64,000 nt of DNA from Terrirubrum flagellatum. Lineage in GTDB: Bacteria > Pseudomonadota > Alphaproteobacteria > Rhizobiales > Beijerinckiaceae. The position numbers were made by a program, and so were the translations under genes. Below the pieces are notes generated by a model. The model saw nothing but the letters and a program-made list of their open reading frames with translations. It searched no databases and was not told the DNA's origin. Shown piece by piece: positions 1 through 9,747 of the stretch (position 1 is the stretch's first letter; every line of letters begins with the position of its first letter). The stretch lies in assembly GCF_022059845.1 (NCBI RefSeq), contig NZ_CP091851.1, forward strand, positions 5,380,684 to 5,444,683, read 5' to 3'.

Positions 1-2
1 TG

Positions 3-383
3 CGTCTCGGCGCCATCGTTGCGTCGCCCGATGTCATCGCTTCAGCGCGCAAACTGCTCGGCCCCTGGCCGGTGTCGGGCCCCGCGCTTGATCTCGCGCG
101 CCGCGCCTATCGCGATGACGCCTGGCGCGATGCGACGCTGGCGCGATTGCGCAAGGCGGCTGATGATCTTGATCGCGCGCTGCGCGCCGGCGGCGTCGAG
201 CCCGTCGGGGGAACCGATCTCTTCCGATGGGCCGCCTGCGCCGACGCGCATGCGACCTGGCGACAGCTCGCTGCAAGGGGAATCTATGTCAGGCGCTTTT
301 CGTGGAGCCGCGACAGGTTGAGATTCGGTTTGCCGCGCGAGGTGACCGATTTCGATCGGCTCACAAGCGCGCTGCGCGCCTGA
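3..383 (+). CDS. CobC/CobD-type threonine-phosphate decarboxylase, C-terminal fragment
   Basis: This is the 3' end of a gene that starts before the window. About 126 residues are visible in frame from base 3, ending with TGA at 381-383. The visible part includes a GPWPVSGPALDLARRAY stretch, a region ending in a short Arg-rich strand (YVRRFSW) and a final LTSALRA, which is how the small domain of PLP-dependent CobC/CobD aminotransferase-fold enzymes ends. Family members decarboxylate L-threonine O-3-phosphate for the nucleotide loop of cobalamin. The catalytic lysine lies upstream and cannot be checked. A histidinol-phosphate aminotransferase relative is the main alternative. Confidence 0.6.
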   Translation, partial: RLGAIVASPDVIASARKLLGPWPVSGPALDLARRAYRDDAWRDATLARLRKAADDLDRALRAGGVEPVGGTDLFRWAACADAHATWRQLAARGIYVRRFSWSRDRLRFGLPREVTDFDRLTSALRA

Positions 384-462
384 TTGATGCGGCGCTGCCC
401 AGACCATTGATATTGCTGGGGAAACGCTGAGTTGACGATTGTCTGGACGACGTTGAGATTGA

Positions 463-1848
<1,386 letters not shown>

Positions 1849-1880
1849 CGCGACTCTGCGATAATACCCTTTGGGAATGT

Positions 1881-3035
1881 ATGGCTGACTATTACCCGCT
1901 CATCGCCCGCGCAGTCGCCGCGGTGAAGGACGCGCCCGCCGAAACGCGGGCGCAAGTCTATGAACGCGCGCGGGGCGCGCTGATGCGTCACCTCAAGTCG
2001 GCCAATCCGCCGCTGACGCCGGAAGCGATCGAGCGGGAGGACGCCGCGCTCGACGATGCGGTCGCGCGGGTCGAGGCTGAAATCCTGTCGGGCGACCAGC
2101 CAGGCGAGACGCCAGAGGCTCCGCCTGCGCCTGTCGCGGAGAATGCGGACAGGGAAGTGGTTCGCCGACCTGCGGCGCCGATCGCGTCTCCCCCGGGCGG
2201 GGAAGCCGCGGATCGTCAGAAGCGGTTGCGTGCGATGGCGTTTGGCGGCGTGGCGGCCGCGGTGGCGGTGGGCGTCGCGCTGTTCGCCCTGACGCGGCGC
2301 GAGGACGCCAGCCGCTATTCGCCGCAGCCAGCGGCAGCCGAGGCGGCCTCGCCCGCCGCCGGGCCGAAGCTCGGCGAGCGCGTCACTGGCGAGACGGCCG
2401 ACGTCTCGTCGCAACGCCGTCCCGACGCTCCGGCCGCGCCGACCACGCAGCAAGCCTCGCAGACGGCTCCGGCGATCGCGCAGCCGCCCATCGCGGTGGC
2501 CCAGCGTGCGATCCTCTACGAGCAGAAGCCGGCGACGCCAAACGAGCCAACCATCGTCAATGGTCGCGCCGTGTGGCGGCTCGATAGCGCATCAGCGGAC
2601 CCGACCCAGGCGCCTGACACGGTGGTGCGCGCCGAGATCGAATTTCCCGAGCGCTCGCTCAAGGTCGACATGACGATAAGGCGCAACACCGATCCGGCGT
2701 TGCCGGCGTCGCATCTCGTCGAGATCAAATTCCAGTTCGCCGCCGGCGGCGGACCGGTGAAGGAGCTGGCCTCGCCGCCGACCATGAAGACCGAAGAGAA
2801 TCAGCGCGGCGCGCCGCTCGTCGCCCTGCAGGTGCCGGTGACGGAAAACTATTTCCTCGTCGGCCTGTCCAACCTCCCTTCGGACGTGGAGCGGAACATT
2901 GCGCAATTGCAAGCCGCCAACTGGATCGACCTGCCGTTCCGCTTCGCCGACGATCGCATCGGGGTGATTGCCATCGAGAAGGGCGCGCAGGGCGCGGACG
3001 TGCTGCAGTCAGCGCTCGAACGCTGGCGCAGCTGA
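1881..3035 (+). CDS. Membrane-anchored protein of unknown function downstream of purA
   Basis: The 384-aa product begins MADYYPLIARAV. It has an acidic, helical N-terminal segment of about 80 residues, a Pro/Ala-rich linker, one membrane segment near residues 118-136 (MAFGGVAAAVAVGVALFAL), a second Ala/Pro-rich linker and a C-terminal globular domain of about 190 residues ending near LQSALERWRS. The topology suggests a cytoplasmic N-terminus and a periplasmic C-terminal domain. An in-frame start at 1845 overlaps purA, but its first 12 residues look non-coding. I do not recognise the family. It probably shares the purA transcript, as the gap is only 32 nt. Confidence 0.75.
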   Translation: MADYYPLIARAVAAVKDAPAETRAQVYERARGALMRHLKSANPPLTPEAIEREDAALDDAVARVEAEILSGDQPGETPEAPPAPVAENADREVVRRPAAPIASPPGGEAADRQKRLRAMAFGGVAAAVAVGVALFALTRREDASRYSPQPAAAEAASPAAGPKLGERVTGETADVSSQRRPDAPAAPTTQQASQTAPAIAQPPIAVAQRAILYEQKPATPNEPTIVNGRAVWRLDSASADPTQAPDTVVRAEIEFPERSLKVDMTIRRNTDPALPASHLVEIKFQFAAGGGPVKELASPPTMKTEENQRGAPLVALQVPVTENYFLVGLSNLPSDVERNIAQLQAANWIDLPFRFADDRIGVIAIEKGAQGADVLQSALERWRS

Positions 3036-3155
3036 TCGGCGTTCCCGGCTGGTAGGACCTTCTTAACCGACGCTGACGTTGCGGCGCGTACGCGCGCCGC
3101 CGTTAACTTCTTCTCCAGCGCAAGCCTGTCATGAAGTCCGCGGCAGGGGACGGCC

Positions 3156-3294
3156 AGAGCATGGCGCGAAAAAGCGGGAACCGGTTTTTCCGCGACGAAC
3201 GCTAGCGTTCGCGCTGCAAAAGCCATGCTCTTAACGTTTGGAATCGATCACGTTCCCGCACTTTGATTGTTTCAATCAAAGTGCGGCGTGATCT
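3156..3294 (+). repeat. Palindromic intergenic repeat, copy A
   Basis: This is a 139-nt element that recurs at 50825-50963 in the same orientation and, shortened, at 4501-4614 in inverted orientation. It consists of an outer segment starting AGAGCATGGCGCGAAAAA, an inner palindrome around GCGTTCGCG, and a distal hairpin whose arms are GCACTTTGATTG and its complement, ending GCGTGATCT. Copies A and C agree at nearly every position. It resembles the families of small palindromic intergenic repeats of rhizobia. It is non-coding; short ORFs across it are artefacts. Confidence 0.85.
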
Positions 3295-3314
3295 ATGGGC
3301 GCGTGGGGGAACTG

Positions 3315-4502
3315 GTGATCTGGCTGCACGCGCCGACTCTGACCGTCGTCCTGACTGCCGTGACCTTCGGCGTCGGGCTTCTGCTTCTCATCTCCTGGCT
3401 TCAGAACCGCGAGGTGTGGTCGCTGCTGTGGTGGAGCTGCGCCAATATTTCCGGCGGCGCGGCGGTGACGCTGTTTGGGCTCCGCGACATCATCGCGGAC
3501 TACCTCTCGATCAATCTGGCGGCTGCGCTCCTCTGCTTCGCATTCACCGCCACCTGGACCGGCTTTCGCCTTTTCTGCGGCAAGGCGGCTCCGCCAGCGT
3601 TCATCTGCGCGCCGTCGCTCATCTCGCTGTGCCTCTATGAATGGCCGCCCTTCTACGCCTCGATAACCTGGCGGGTGGCGGTCGCCTCGATATTTCCTGC
3701 GGCGATCTCGCTCGCATGCGCGTGGGAGCTGTGGCGCTTGAAGAGCGAGCGGCTCGTCTCGCGCTATCCCATGATCGGCTGGCTCTGTCTGCATGCGCTG
3801 GTTTTCGGCGCGCGCGCGCCACTGACGCTATTGCTGCTGACCTCGCCGTCCAAGGCCCTCGTCTATTCGCCCTGGTTCTCGGTGATCATGTGCGAGGCGC
3901 TGCTGAATGTGATCGCCACCTCGTTCCTTCAGGTCTCGATGATCAAGGATCGCGCCGAGCACAGGCAACGGCAGGCGGCGCTGACCGATCCTCTCACCGG
4001 CGCGCCAAACCGGCGAGCGCTGTTCGGCGAAGCGGAAAAGGCGCTGGCGCGCGCGGCGGAGCAGCGCCGGCCCTTGTGCGCTCTGATCCTCGACGTCGAC
4101 CGCTTCAAATCGATCAATGACCGTTTCGGTCATGGCGGCGGCGATATCGCGCTGTGCCGCATCGCGCAGACGATGAAGGCTCATTTGCGCGAGAACGACC
4201 TGTTCGGGCGTATCGGCGGCGAAGAGTTCGTCTGCATCCTGCCCGACACCGCGCTCGCCGGCGCCATGGCGGTGGCGGAGGGATTGCGCGCGCGCATCGG
4301 CGCGACGAAGCTCGTCGTTGGAGATGCCGAGCTGCGCATTTCGGTCAGCATTGGCGTAGCCATGACCGAGGACGGCTCGGGCGCGCTCGAAGCGCTGCTG
4401 CGCGCCGCCGATCGCAGCCTCTACGAAGCGAAAACCGCCGGCCGCGATCGCGTCGTGGCCGGCGTCAGCCGTCTGTCCGAAGTAAAGCTGCGCGTCGCTT
4501 AG
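3315..4502 (+). CDS. Membrane-associated diguanylate cyclase (GGDEF)
   Basis: The 395-aa product makes cyclic di-GMP from two GTP. The first 210 or so residues are hydrophobic with about six predicted membrane helices, a MASE-like sensor. The C-terminal GGDEF domain has the DPLTGAPNRRAL entry, DVDRFKSINDRFGH and the active-site loop GGEEF at residues 301-305. An RxxD product-inhibition site (R292-D295) lies five residues before it, so allosteric feedback by c-di-GMP is expected. GTG at 3315 is chosen because a GGGGGA ribosome site sits just upstream and the longer reading frame would start inside repeat A. The stop codon lies at the edge of repeat B, so inverted repeats bracket the gene. Confidence 0.9.
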   Translation: MIWLHAPTLTVVLTAVTFGVGLLLLISWLQNREVWSLLWWSCANISGGAAVTLFGLRDIIADYLSINLAAALLCFAFTATWTGFRLFCGKAAPPAFICAPSLISLCLYEWPPFYASITWRVAVASIFPAAISLACAWELWRLKSERLVSRYPMIGWLCLHALVFGARAPLTLLLLTSPSKALVYSPWFSVIMCEALLNVIATSFLQVSMIKDRAEHRQRQAALTDPLTGAPNRRALFGEAEKALARAAEQRRPLCALILDVDRFKSINDRFGHGGGDIALCRIAQTMKAHLRENDLFGRIGGEEFVCILPDTALAGAMAVAEGLRARIGATKLVVGDAELRISVSIGVAMTEDGSGALEALLRAADRSLYEAKTAGRDRVVAGVSRLSEVKLRVA

Positions 4503-4614
4503 ATCACGCCGCACTTTGATTGAATCAATCAAAGTGCGGGAACGCGATCGATTCCAGAAGTTCAGAGCATAGCTTAAGCGAAAAACCGGTTCCCACTTTT
4601 TCGCGCCATGCTCT
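4501..4614 (-). repeat. Palindromic intergenic repeat, copy B (inverted, shortened)
   Basis: This is the reverse complement of the repeat at 3156-3294, with the central palindrome region replaced or shortened to about 114 nt in total. The GCACTTTGATTG hairpin arms and the ATGGCGCGAAAAA end are retained. It begins on the last two bases of the diguanylate cyclase stop codon and lies between that gene and the convergent rpoH gene. The hairpin could act as a bidirectional transcription end. Confidence 0.8.
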
Positions 4615-4625
4615 GAGCGACAAGC

Positions 4626-5546
4626 TCAGGCGTGGGTCGAGGCGGTCGCCGGCGGCAGCGACGCCATGCGGCGTGGCGTCTCGATCCTGGTGATCGCCTC
4701 GCGCACCGCCTTCTGCACCTTCTCGAAGGCGCGCACCTCGATCTGCCGCACGCGCTCACGCGATACGCCGAATTCGGAGGCGAGGTCTTCGAGCGTCATC
4801 GGGTCGTCCTGCAGACGGCGCGCCTCGAAGATGCGGCGCTCGCGATCATTGAGAACGCCAAGCGCGGTCTTCAGCGCCGCGGAGCGGTTGTCGCTTTCCT
4901 CATGCTCGGCGAGCGTCCGCTCCTGGTTGGTGTCCTCATCGACGAGCCAGTCCTGCCACTCGCCATCGCCTTCCTCGCGCACCGGAGCGTTAAGCGAGGC
5001 GTCGCCCGAGAGGCGCCGATTCATCTCCACGACCTCGTGCTCCTGCACGCCGAGACGCGTCGCGATCGTCGTCACCTGATCGGGCTTGAGATCGCCGTCG
5101 TCGAGCGCCTGAATCTGGCCCTTGGCCTTGCGCAGGTTGAAGAACAGCTTCTTCTGGTTGGCCGTGGTGCCCATCTTCACGAGTGACCAGGACCTGAGGA
5201 TGTACTCTTGTATTGAGGCGCGGATCCACCACATGGCGTAGGTGGCGAGACGGAAGCCCTTCTCGGGCTCGAACCGTTTCACCGCCTGCATCAGGCCGAC
5301 ATTGCCCTCGGAAATAACCTCGCCGATCGGGAGGCCATAGCCGCGGTAGCCCATGGCGATCTTGGCCACGAGCCGGAGGTGGGACGTGACGAGCTTGTGG
5401 GCGGCGTCGCGGTCGCCGTGTTCGCGCCAGCTCTTGGCCAGCATGTATTCCTGCTGGGGCTCCAGCATGGGAAATTTGCGGATTTCGTCGAGATATTTCG
5501 ACAGGCCGCCTTCAGAGACGGCAATGGGCAACGCGGCAGCAGCCAT
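4626..5546 (-). CDS. rpoH: RNA polymerase heat-shock sigma factor (sigma-32)
   Basis: The 306-aa sigma-70 family protein directs RNA polymerase to heat-shock promoters. Region 1.2/2.1 begins with SKYLDEIRKFPML. Region 2.4 contains YAMWWIRASIQEYILRSW. The diagnostic RpoH box follows as QKKLFFNLRK. Region 4.2 ends with a helix-turn-helix, EFGVSRERVRQIEVRAFEKV. The RpoH box and the absence of a long N-terminal region exclude RpoD. A perfect AGGAGGA ribosome site lies upstream, directly abutting a hairpin. It is convergent with the diguanylate cyclase gene. Confidence 0.97.
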   Translation of the reverse strand: MAAAALPIAVSEGGLSKYLDEIRKFPMLEPQQEYMLAKSWREHGDRDAAHKLVTSHLRLVAKIAMGYRGYGLPIGEVISEGNVGLMQAVKRFEPEKGFRLATYAMWWIRASIQEYILRSWSLVKMGTTANQKKLFFNLRKAKGQIQALDDGDLKPDQVTTIATRLGVQEHEVVEMNRRLSGDASLNAPVREEGDGEWQDWLVDEDTNQERTLAEHEESDNRSAALKTALGVLNDRERRIFEARRLQDDPMTLEDLASEFGVSRERVRQIEVRAFEKVQKAVREAITRIETPRRMASLPPATASTHA

Positions 5547-5550
5547 GTGA

Positions 5551-5583
5551 TCCTCCTGGGACCCCCGTCAGGTGGCGGGTCCC
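5551..5583 (-). promoter_or_regulatory. rpoH ribosome-binding site abutted by a 5' hairpin
   Basis: On the minus strand, a 7-bp GC stem (GGGACCC paired with GGGTCCC, 5558-5583) ends exactly where the AGGAGGA ribosome site (5551-5557) begins, a few bases before the rpoH ATG. The pairing is seen directly. Any effect on translation, such as the temperature control known for rpoH leaders in enterobacteria, is inference. Confidence 0.5.
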
Positions 5584-5813
5584 GTGTAGCCGGCGGCGGA
5601 ACGCCCGTCGGCGAACACCTCTATATTGTGACGCCAACCTTGTTTGGAAAGTGGCGGACGAACGCAGTCGCGAAAAAAGTTGACGGCGACAGTCTGCTTA
5701 TCCGGACTCGCCAAAATTAACATGATTCCTCCGGAAATCCGCCCCCAGGCGCCCCAACGTTAGCCCGAGATCGCTCCGACCCTCCCTTCGCCAACGCAAC
5801 GACAGGAGGGACC

Positions 5814-6848
5814 ATGGATCGCCGCAGCTTCACCCTTTCCAGTTTTTTCAGCGCCCTGTTGTTCCAGACCGACGGCGCATGGGCCGCCCAGCCGGATTTC
5901 ACGGTGTCGGAGCCGGTCATCAAGGACAATCTGGCGGTCTATTTCCTGCGCGGCGCGTCGGCGCCGGGCTCGGCGCCGCTCACCCTTCAGGAGGCCATGA
6001 CGCGCGGCCTGGTCGATGTGGTCGAGACCGGCAACGTCAATGAGCTCATGATCGAGAACAAGGGCGATCAGGAGATCTTCATCCAGTCCGGCGAGATCGT
6101 GAAGGGCGGCCGGCAGGATCGCGTGCTCACCGTCAGCCTCGTTCTGCCGCCGAAGTCGGGACGCGTGCCGATCGCCTCCTTCTGCGTCGAGCAGGGGCGC
6201 TGGTCAGCGCGCGGCAAGGAGGATTCCGCGAAATTCGCGCAATCCGCATCCATGGCGCCGTCGCGCGAGGCGAAGCTCGCGATGAAAGCGGAGATCAGAG
6301 GGAACAATCCGCGTGCTCAGCCCGGCGACACCAGCGCGCGGCAGCAGGCGGTGTGGGCGTCGGTCGCGCGCACGCAGGCGAAGCTGTCGGACAATCTCGG
6401 CGCGCCGGTCGCGGCGCTGGAATCGCGATCGAGCCTTCAACTCGCGCTTGAAAATGACAAGCTGAAGCAAGCGCAGGCGGCTTACATCGCGTCGTTGCGC
6501 GATGCGGGCGAGCAGGGCGCCGACATCGTGGGCTATGTCTTCGCGATCAATGGCCGCATCAATTCCGGCGACGTCTATTCCTCGCACGCGCTGTTCAGGA
6601 AATTATGGCCGAAACTACTCGACGCCGCAGCGACCGAAGCGATCGGCGAGAAGGACAAGCCAAAAACTGACGCGCCGGACGTCGCCGCCGTGCAGGCGTT
6701 TCTGAAGGCGGCGGAAGCGCCGCCTGCGAAAGCGCAGACGCTGGCGGGCAAGACGGAAATGGATACGCGCGATGGCGACAAGGCGTTGTTCGTCGAAACA
6801 CGACGCGCGAGCGAAGGCTTTCTGCATCGCGCTTATGTCGCGAAGTAG
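5814..6848 (+). CDS. ARPP-1 (DUF6569) domain protein with signal peptide
   Basis: The 344-aa product starts with an export-type sequence (MDRRSFTLSSFFSALLFQ...AWAA), so it is probably periplasmic. The following domain has VNELMIENKGDQEIFIQSG and EIVKGGRQDRVLTVSLVLPP, the core of the ARG-and-Rhodanese-Phosphatase-associated domain family. The second half is charged and helical and may pack on the domain. No catalytic residues are obvious, and family members have no established biochemical function. A GGAGGG ribosome site precedes the ATG. The gene stands alone, convergent with the pseudouridine synthase gene. Confidence 0.75.
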   Translation: MDRRSFTLSSFFSALLFQTDGAWAAQPDFTVSEPVIKDNLAVYFLRGASAPGSAPLTLQEAMTRGLVDVVETGNVNELMIENKGDQEIFIQSGEIVKGGRQDRVLTVSLVLPPKSGRVPIASFCVEQGRWSARGKEDSAKFAQSASMAPSREAKLAMKAEIRGNNPRAQPGDTSARQQAVWASVARTQAKLSDNLGAPVAALESRSSLQLALENDKLKQAQAAYIASLRDAGEQGADIVGYVFAINGRINSGDVYSSHALFRKLWPKLLDAAATEAIGEKDKPKTDAPDVAAVQAFLKAAEAPPAKAQTLAGKTEMDTRDGDKALFVETRRASEGFLHRAYVAK

Positions 6849-6892
6849 CGAGAGACGAAAATGATGCTGATGGCGCCTGCCTTCGCGCGCCG

Positions 6893-7888
6893 TCAGCTTA
6901 AGCGCAGCGCTTCGATGAGCGCCGCGAAATCAGCGGGCGGTTCGCGTTCGAACAGGAGATGCTCGCCGGTGACGGGATGCTCGAAGCCGAGCAGTCCCGC
7001 ATGCAGCGCCTGCCGATTCAAATTCTCAAGCGCGTCGCGCGCGGGCTCGCCAAGCTTCACGATCTTGGTGCGGAAGCCCGGTCCGTAGACCGGATCGCCC
7101 AGCAGGGGATGGCCGATATGAGCGAGATGGACGCGGATCTGGTGGGTGCGTCCGGTCTCGAGCGCGCAATGCAGCAGGCTCGCCACTGGTGGCGATTTCG
7201 TGTCCACGCCCAAGAAGGTCTCAATCGTCTCGACATGGGTGATGGCGAAGCGGCCGCGCTCGCCGCGCGTCACGGCCATGCGCTCGCGATCGTGGGGATG
7301 GCGGTCGAGCGCGGCGTCGATGGTCTGCCGCGCCGGATGGGGCGCGCCCCAGGCGATCGCCTGATAGCGGCGCTCCAGCGCGCCCTCGCGTCCGTGATCG
7401 GCGAATTGCGCGGCGAGCCCGCGATGGGCGCGATCATTCTTCGCCGCGACCATCAGGCCCGACGTGTCCTTGTCGAGGCGATGAACGATGCCCGGCCGCA
7501 TGACGCCGCCGACGCCGGACAACCCGCCGGCGCAATGATGCAGCAGCGCATGGACCAGCGTGCCGCTGTCATGGCCGGCGGAGGGGTGGACCACCATGCC
7601 GGCCGGCTTGTTGATCACGATGAGATCGGCGTCCTCATGGACGATGTCGAGCGGGATCGCCTCCGGCGTCGGCTCGGCTGCGACAGGATCGGGGATAGTG
7701 ACCGCGACGGTCAGGCCTTGCGCGCCGATCCTGAGAGCGGGGTCGCGCAGGGGAACGCCGTCGCTCGTGACCGCGCCGTCGCGGATCAGCGCCTGCGCGC
7801 GGGTGCGCGACAGGCCGTCGATGGCTGCGGCGAGCGTGGCGTCGAGGCGGGCGGGGCCTTCGAGGGTGAGGGTCAGGATATCTGGCAT
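6893..7888 (-). CDS. RluA/RluD-family rRNA pseudouridine synthase
   Basis: The 331-aa enzyme isomerises uridine to pseudouridine in large-subunit rRNA. An S4 RNA-binding domain lies at about residues 14-60 (LSRTRAQALIRDG). The catalytic domain has NKPAGMVVHPS and the active-site motif HRLDKDTSGLM with the nucleophilic aspartate at D139. The product matches the RluD subgroup in length and in having the S4 domain. In many Hyphomicrobiales this gene lies near rpoH, as here, where rpoH and this gene are on the same strand separated by the ARPP-1 gene. The exact target uridines are not predictable from the sequence alone. Confidence 0.92.
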   Translation of the reverse strand: MPDILTLTLEGPARLDATLAAAIDGLSRTRAQALIRDGAVTSDGVPLRDPALRIGAQGLTVAVTIPDPVAAEPTPEAIPLDIVHEDADLIVINKPAGMVVHPSAGHDSGTLVHALLHHCAGGLSGVGGVMRPGIVHRLDKDTSGLMVAAKNDRAHRGLAAQFADHGREGALERRYQAIAWGAPHPARQTIDAALDRHPHDRERMAVTRGERGRFAITHVETIETFLGVDTKSPPVASLLHCALETGRTHQIRVHLAHIGHPLLGDPVYGPGFRTKIVKLGEPARDALENLNRQALHAGLLGFEHPVTGEHLLFEREPPADFAALIEALRLS

Positions 7889-7955
7889 GTTGTTTGGTCG
7901 GCCGCGCTTGCGGGGCCGGGTCGAGGTCGGTATAGGGGCGCTCCTGAGCGCGCAA

Positions 7956-8031
7956 GCTCCCTTCGTCTAGCGGTCTAGGACGTCGCCCTCTCACGGCGAA
8001 AACAGGGGTTCGAGTCCCCTAGGGAGCGCCA
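7956..8031 (+). tRNA. tRNA-Glu (anticodon CTC)
   Basis: The sequence folds as a full cloverleaf. A 7-bp acceptor stem GCTCCCT/AGGGAGC, an anticodon stem TCGCC/GGCGA with loop CTCTCAC (anticodon CTC, reading GAG), a T-arm with loop GTTCGAGTC, discriminator G and an encoded CCA are present. The 3' end is the integration site of the adjacent element. Confidence 0.96.
8017..8031 (+). repeat. Left attachment core (attL) within tRNA-Glu
   Basis: The 15-bp sequence CCCTAGGGAGCGCCA is the 3' acceptor part and CCA of tRNA-Glu. It is repeated exactly and in the same orientation at 24049-24063. The integrase gene begins 16 nt further on. Tyrosine integrases commonly use tRNA 3' ends, so this is read as the left recombination site. 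Confidence 0.8.
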
Positions 8032-8046
8032 TGGCCTGTCCTAAGC

Positions 8047-9138
8047 TCATGACTTTCCTTTCTTATTGGCGATTTCCCCAAATTTATCAGGGGCGGTTTG
8101 GGTAGTCCTGTTCGCTTTTTGCCCTTGAAGTTTTTCAATGGCGCTAACGGACAGACGCCTTTGATCGGCTTCGCGCGTGTAGCGCTCCGCTTCCGCGAGC
8201 GTCTTTAGTCCCAGCACAGACATGATCTCGTGCGCGCTGCAGCCTACATCTGCGAGGCGCCGCCCCGCGGCCTTGCGCAGGCCGTGCGGCTTGGCGTCGA
8301 GCGGCAAACCTGCATCGGTGATCGCGTCGCGCATCCATTGTGAGAAGCCGTTTACGGTGCGGCCGGCGCCATAGACGGTCGGCAAGATCACAGCGTGCTT
8401 GCGCGGCGTCGCGGCGAGCACGGCGCGCAGGTCTTCATGCAGCGCAATGCGCAGCTTGTGGCCGGTCTTCTGCTGCGCCACCGCGATCGTCGAGCCGGCG
8501 ATATCCGCCCATGTCATGCGATGAACGTCGGAGCGGCGTTGGCCCGTAAACAGATGCAGGGCGAAGGCAAGGCGCTGTTGAGTCCCGATCGGCCACCTCT
8601 GCTCGAACGCTGCAATTTCGGCGTCGGTCCAGGCGCGGATTTCCTTCGTCTTCGGTCGCTTGATCGTCTGTGAGGGATCAGCCTTCAGCCAACCCTTGCC
8701 GATGCAATGACGGATGATGATCCGCAGCATCTTCAACAGTGCGAGCCGCTGCCCTGGGCGGTCGTGATAGGGGGCGAGAATTTTCTGCTCGATGCGCTCT
8801 TGGTTGAGACCTGAAAGCGTCCTATGGCCATGGTTGTCGCGCAAGATATTGATGCGCGTGGCGTAGCCGGCCTTCGACGTCTTGCGAAGGTCCGTGTAGG
8901 CGGGACTGCGCATGTACGACGCAATCGCGAAGGCGATGGTTCCTTCGGTCAGGCCAGGGCGAGCCTGCTTCTTCGCGGCGGCCACACCGCTCAGTGCTGC
9001 CGCGTATGCTTCGTCGAATTCTGGCGAGCCGGGTTTGCCGGGCAGGGGTATCCGCGCGCCTTTGCCTCGTCGAAACGAGAGATAGACGTGTCCTTTGACT
9101 CGGTTCTTCTCGACATACTTCGGAAGATCGCGCGGCAT
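8047..9138 (-). CDS. Tyrosine-type site-specific integrase
   Basis: The 363-aa protein would integrate and excise the element at tRNA-Glu. An N-terminal arm-binding region is followed by a core-binding SAM-like domain at about residues 80-165 and the catalytic domain. Visible catalytic residues are the arginine in HLFTGQRRSDVHRM, a lysine in QQKTGHKLRI, the HGLRKAAG His-Arg pair and the tyrosine in EAERYTREAD. The second histidine of the usual R-K-H-R-H-Y set is replaced by leucine (MSVLGLKTLAEAERYT), a substitution tolerated in some members. The gene reads toward the tRNA, as is usual, and follows a 66-aa partner by 2 nt. Confidence 0.93.
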   Translation of the reverse strand: MPRDLPKYVEKNRVKGHVYLSFRRGKGARIPLPGKPGSPEFDEAYAAALSGVAAAKKQARPGLTEGTIAFAIASYMRSPAYTDLRKTSKAGYATRINILRDNHGHRTLSGLNQERIEQKILAPYHDRPGQRLALLKMLRIIIRHCIGKGWLKADPSQTIKRPKTKEIRAWTDAEIAAFEQRWPIGTQQRLAFALHLFTGQRRSDVHRMTWADIAGSTIAVAQQKTGHKLRIALHEDLRAVLAATPRKHAVILPTVYGAGRTVNGFSQWMRDAITDAGLPLDAKPHGLRKAAGRRLADVGCSAHEIMSVLGLKTLAEAERYTREADQRRLSVSAIEKLQGQKANRTTQTAPDKFGEIANKKGKS

Positions 9139-9140
9139 GA

Positions 9141-9341
9141 TCAGTCGTCCCAGGTCGTGTCGACAGGCTCGTCCCGCGGCTCTTGAGAGTCGACTGAAAT
9201 CGGCGATGGCGCCTTGTCAGTCTCGACCGCGATGCCATCTGGCCTGGCCACGATCCTGACGATCGTCAGGCCGCAGGCGACTGCTGCGCGGATCGCGCGA
9301 GCCACGTCCGCCTGCGTGGCGATCGCTGCTCGATTGGCCAT
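9141..9341 (-). CDS. Small integrase-associated protein
   Basis: The 66-aa product begins MANRAAIATQADVARAIRAA, has a short beta-like stretch (TIVRIVARPDGIAVET) and an acidic tail. Its stop codon is 2 nt from the integrase start, so the two are translationally coupled. Short proteins with the same TQADVARAIRAA opening recur just upstream of integrases in rhizobial prophages. An accessory role in integration or excision is plausible but unproven. Confidence 0.65.
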   Translation of the reverse strand: MANRAAIATQADVARAIRAAVACGLTIVRIVARPDGIAVETDKAPSPISVDSQEPRDEPVDTTWDD

Positions 9342-9349
9342 AGACAGGC

Positions 9350-9535
9350 TCAGCTCGCGCGACGATTCTTCGTTTCCGGAAGCGCTTCATTGGGTGGAAC
9401 GACGCGCTCCATGCGCTCGCGAACGGCGCGGATAATTTCGGCGTTTTGCGAGGCGCGCGTGTATCGTGACTGGGCCTCCAGCCACGTTTTCACGTCGGCC
9501 GGGAGGCGAATCGTCATCAAGGAATCAGTCGTCAT
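9350..9535 (-). CDS. Arc-like ribbon-helix-helix DNA-binding protein
   Basis: The 61-aa product has an N-terminal beta strand (LMTIRLPADVKTWLEAQS) and the two helices of an Arc/MetJ fold (ASQNAEIIRAVRERMERV). Such proteins dimerise and bind operators through the paired strands. ATG at 9535 is chosen because GGAG lies seven bases upstream and the longer frame adds only non-coding-looking sequence. It heads the short operon of this gene, the 66-aa protein and the integrase, so it may repress integrase expression. Confidence 0.75.
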   Translation of the reverse strand: MTTDSLMTIRLPADVKTWLEAQSRYTRASQNAEIIRAVRERMERVVPPNEALPETKNRRAS

Positions 9536-9747
9536 CGATCGGCTCCAAAGGCGAGAGACCTTTTTCCGACGCGGTAGAAAGCGCAGCGAGGAGAACCTCG
9601 CGACATCCGATGAAGACCTCTTCATCAACCCCATTCGCGCCAAACGGTCAATATGGGGGCGGTTGAGCATTGGTATCCAATTGAATCTATGAGTGTTGCG
9701 ACCGTCCGCGCCAAACTGGTCGCACGAAATCGAATCAATAAATCTCG

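Noticed and set aside
2849..3226. Minus-strand frame with a MAFAARTLAFVAEKPVP-like peptide, also at 50665-50895
   Set aside because: The shared peptide is only the translation of the palindromic repeat; there is no ribosome site and the frame runs into the neighbouring gene.
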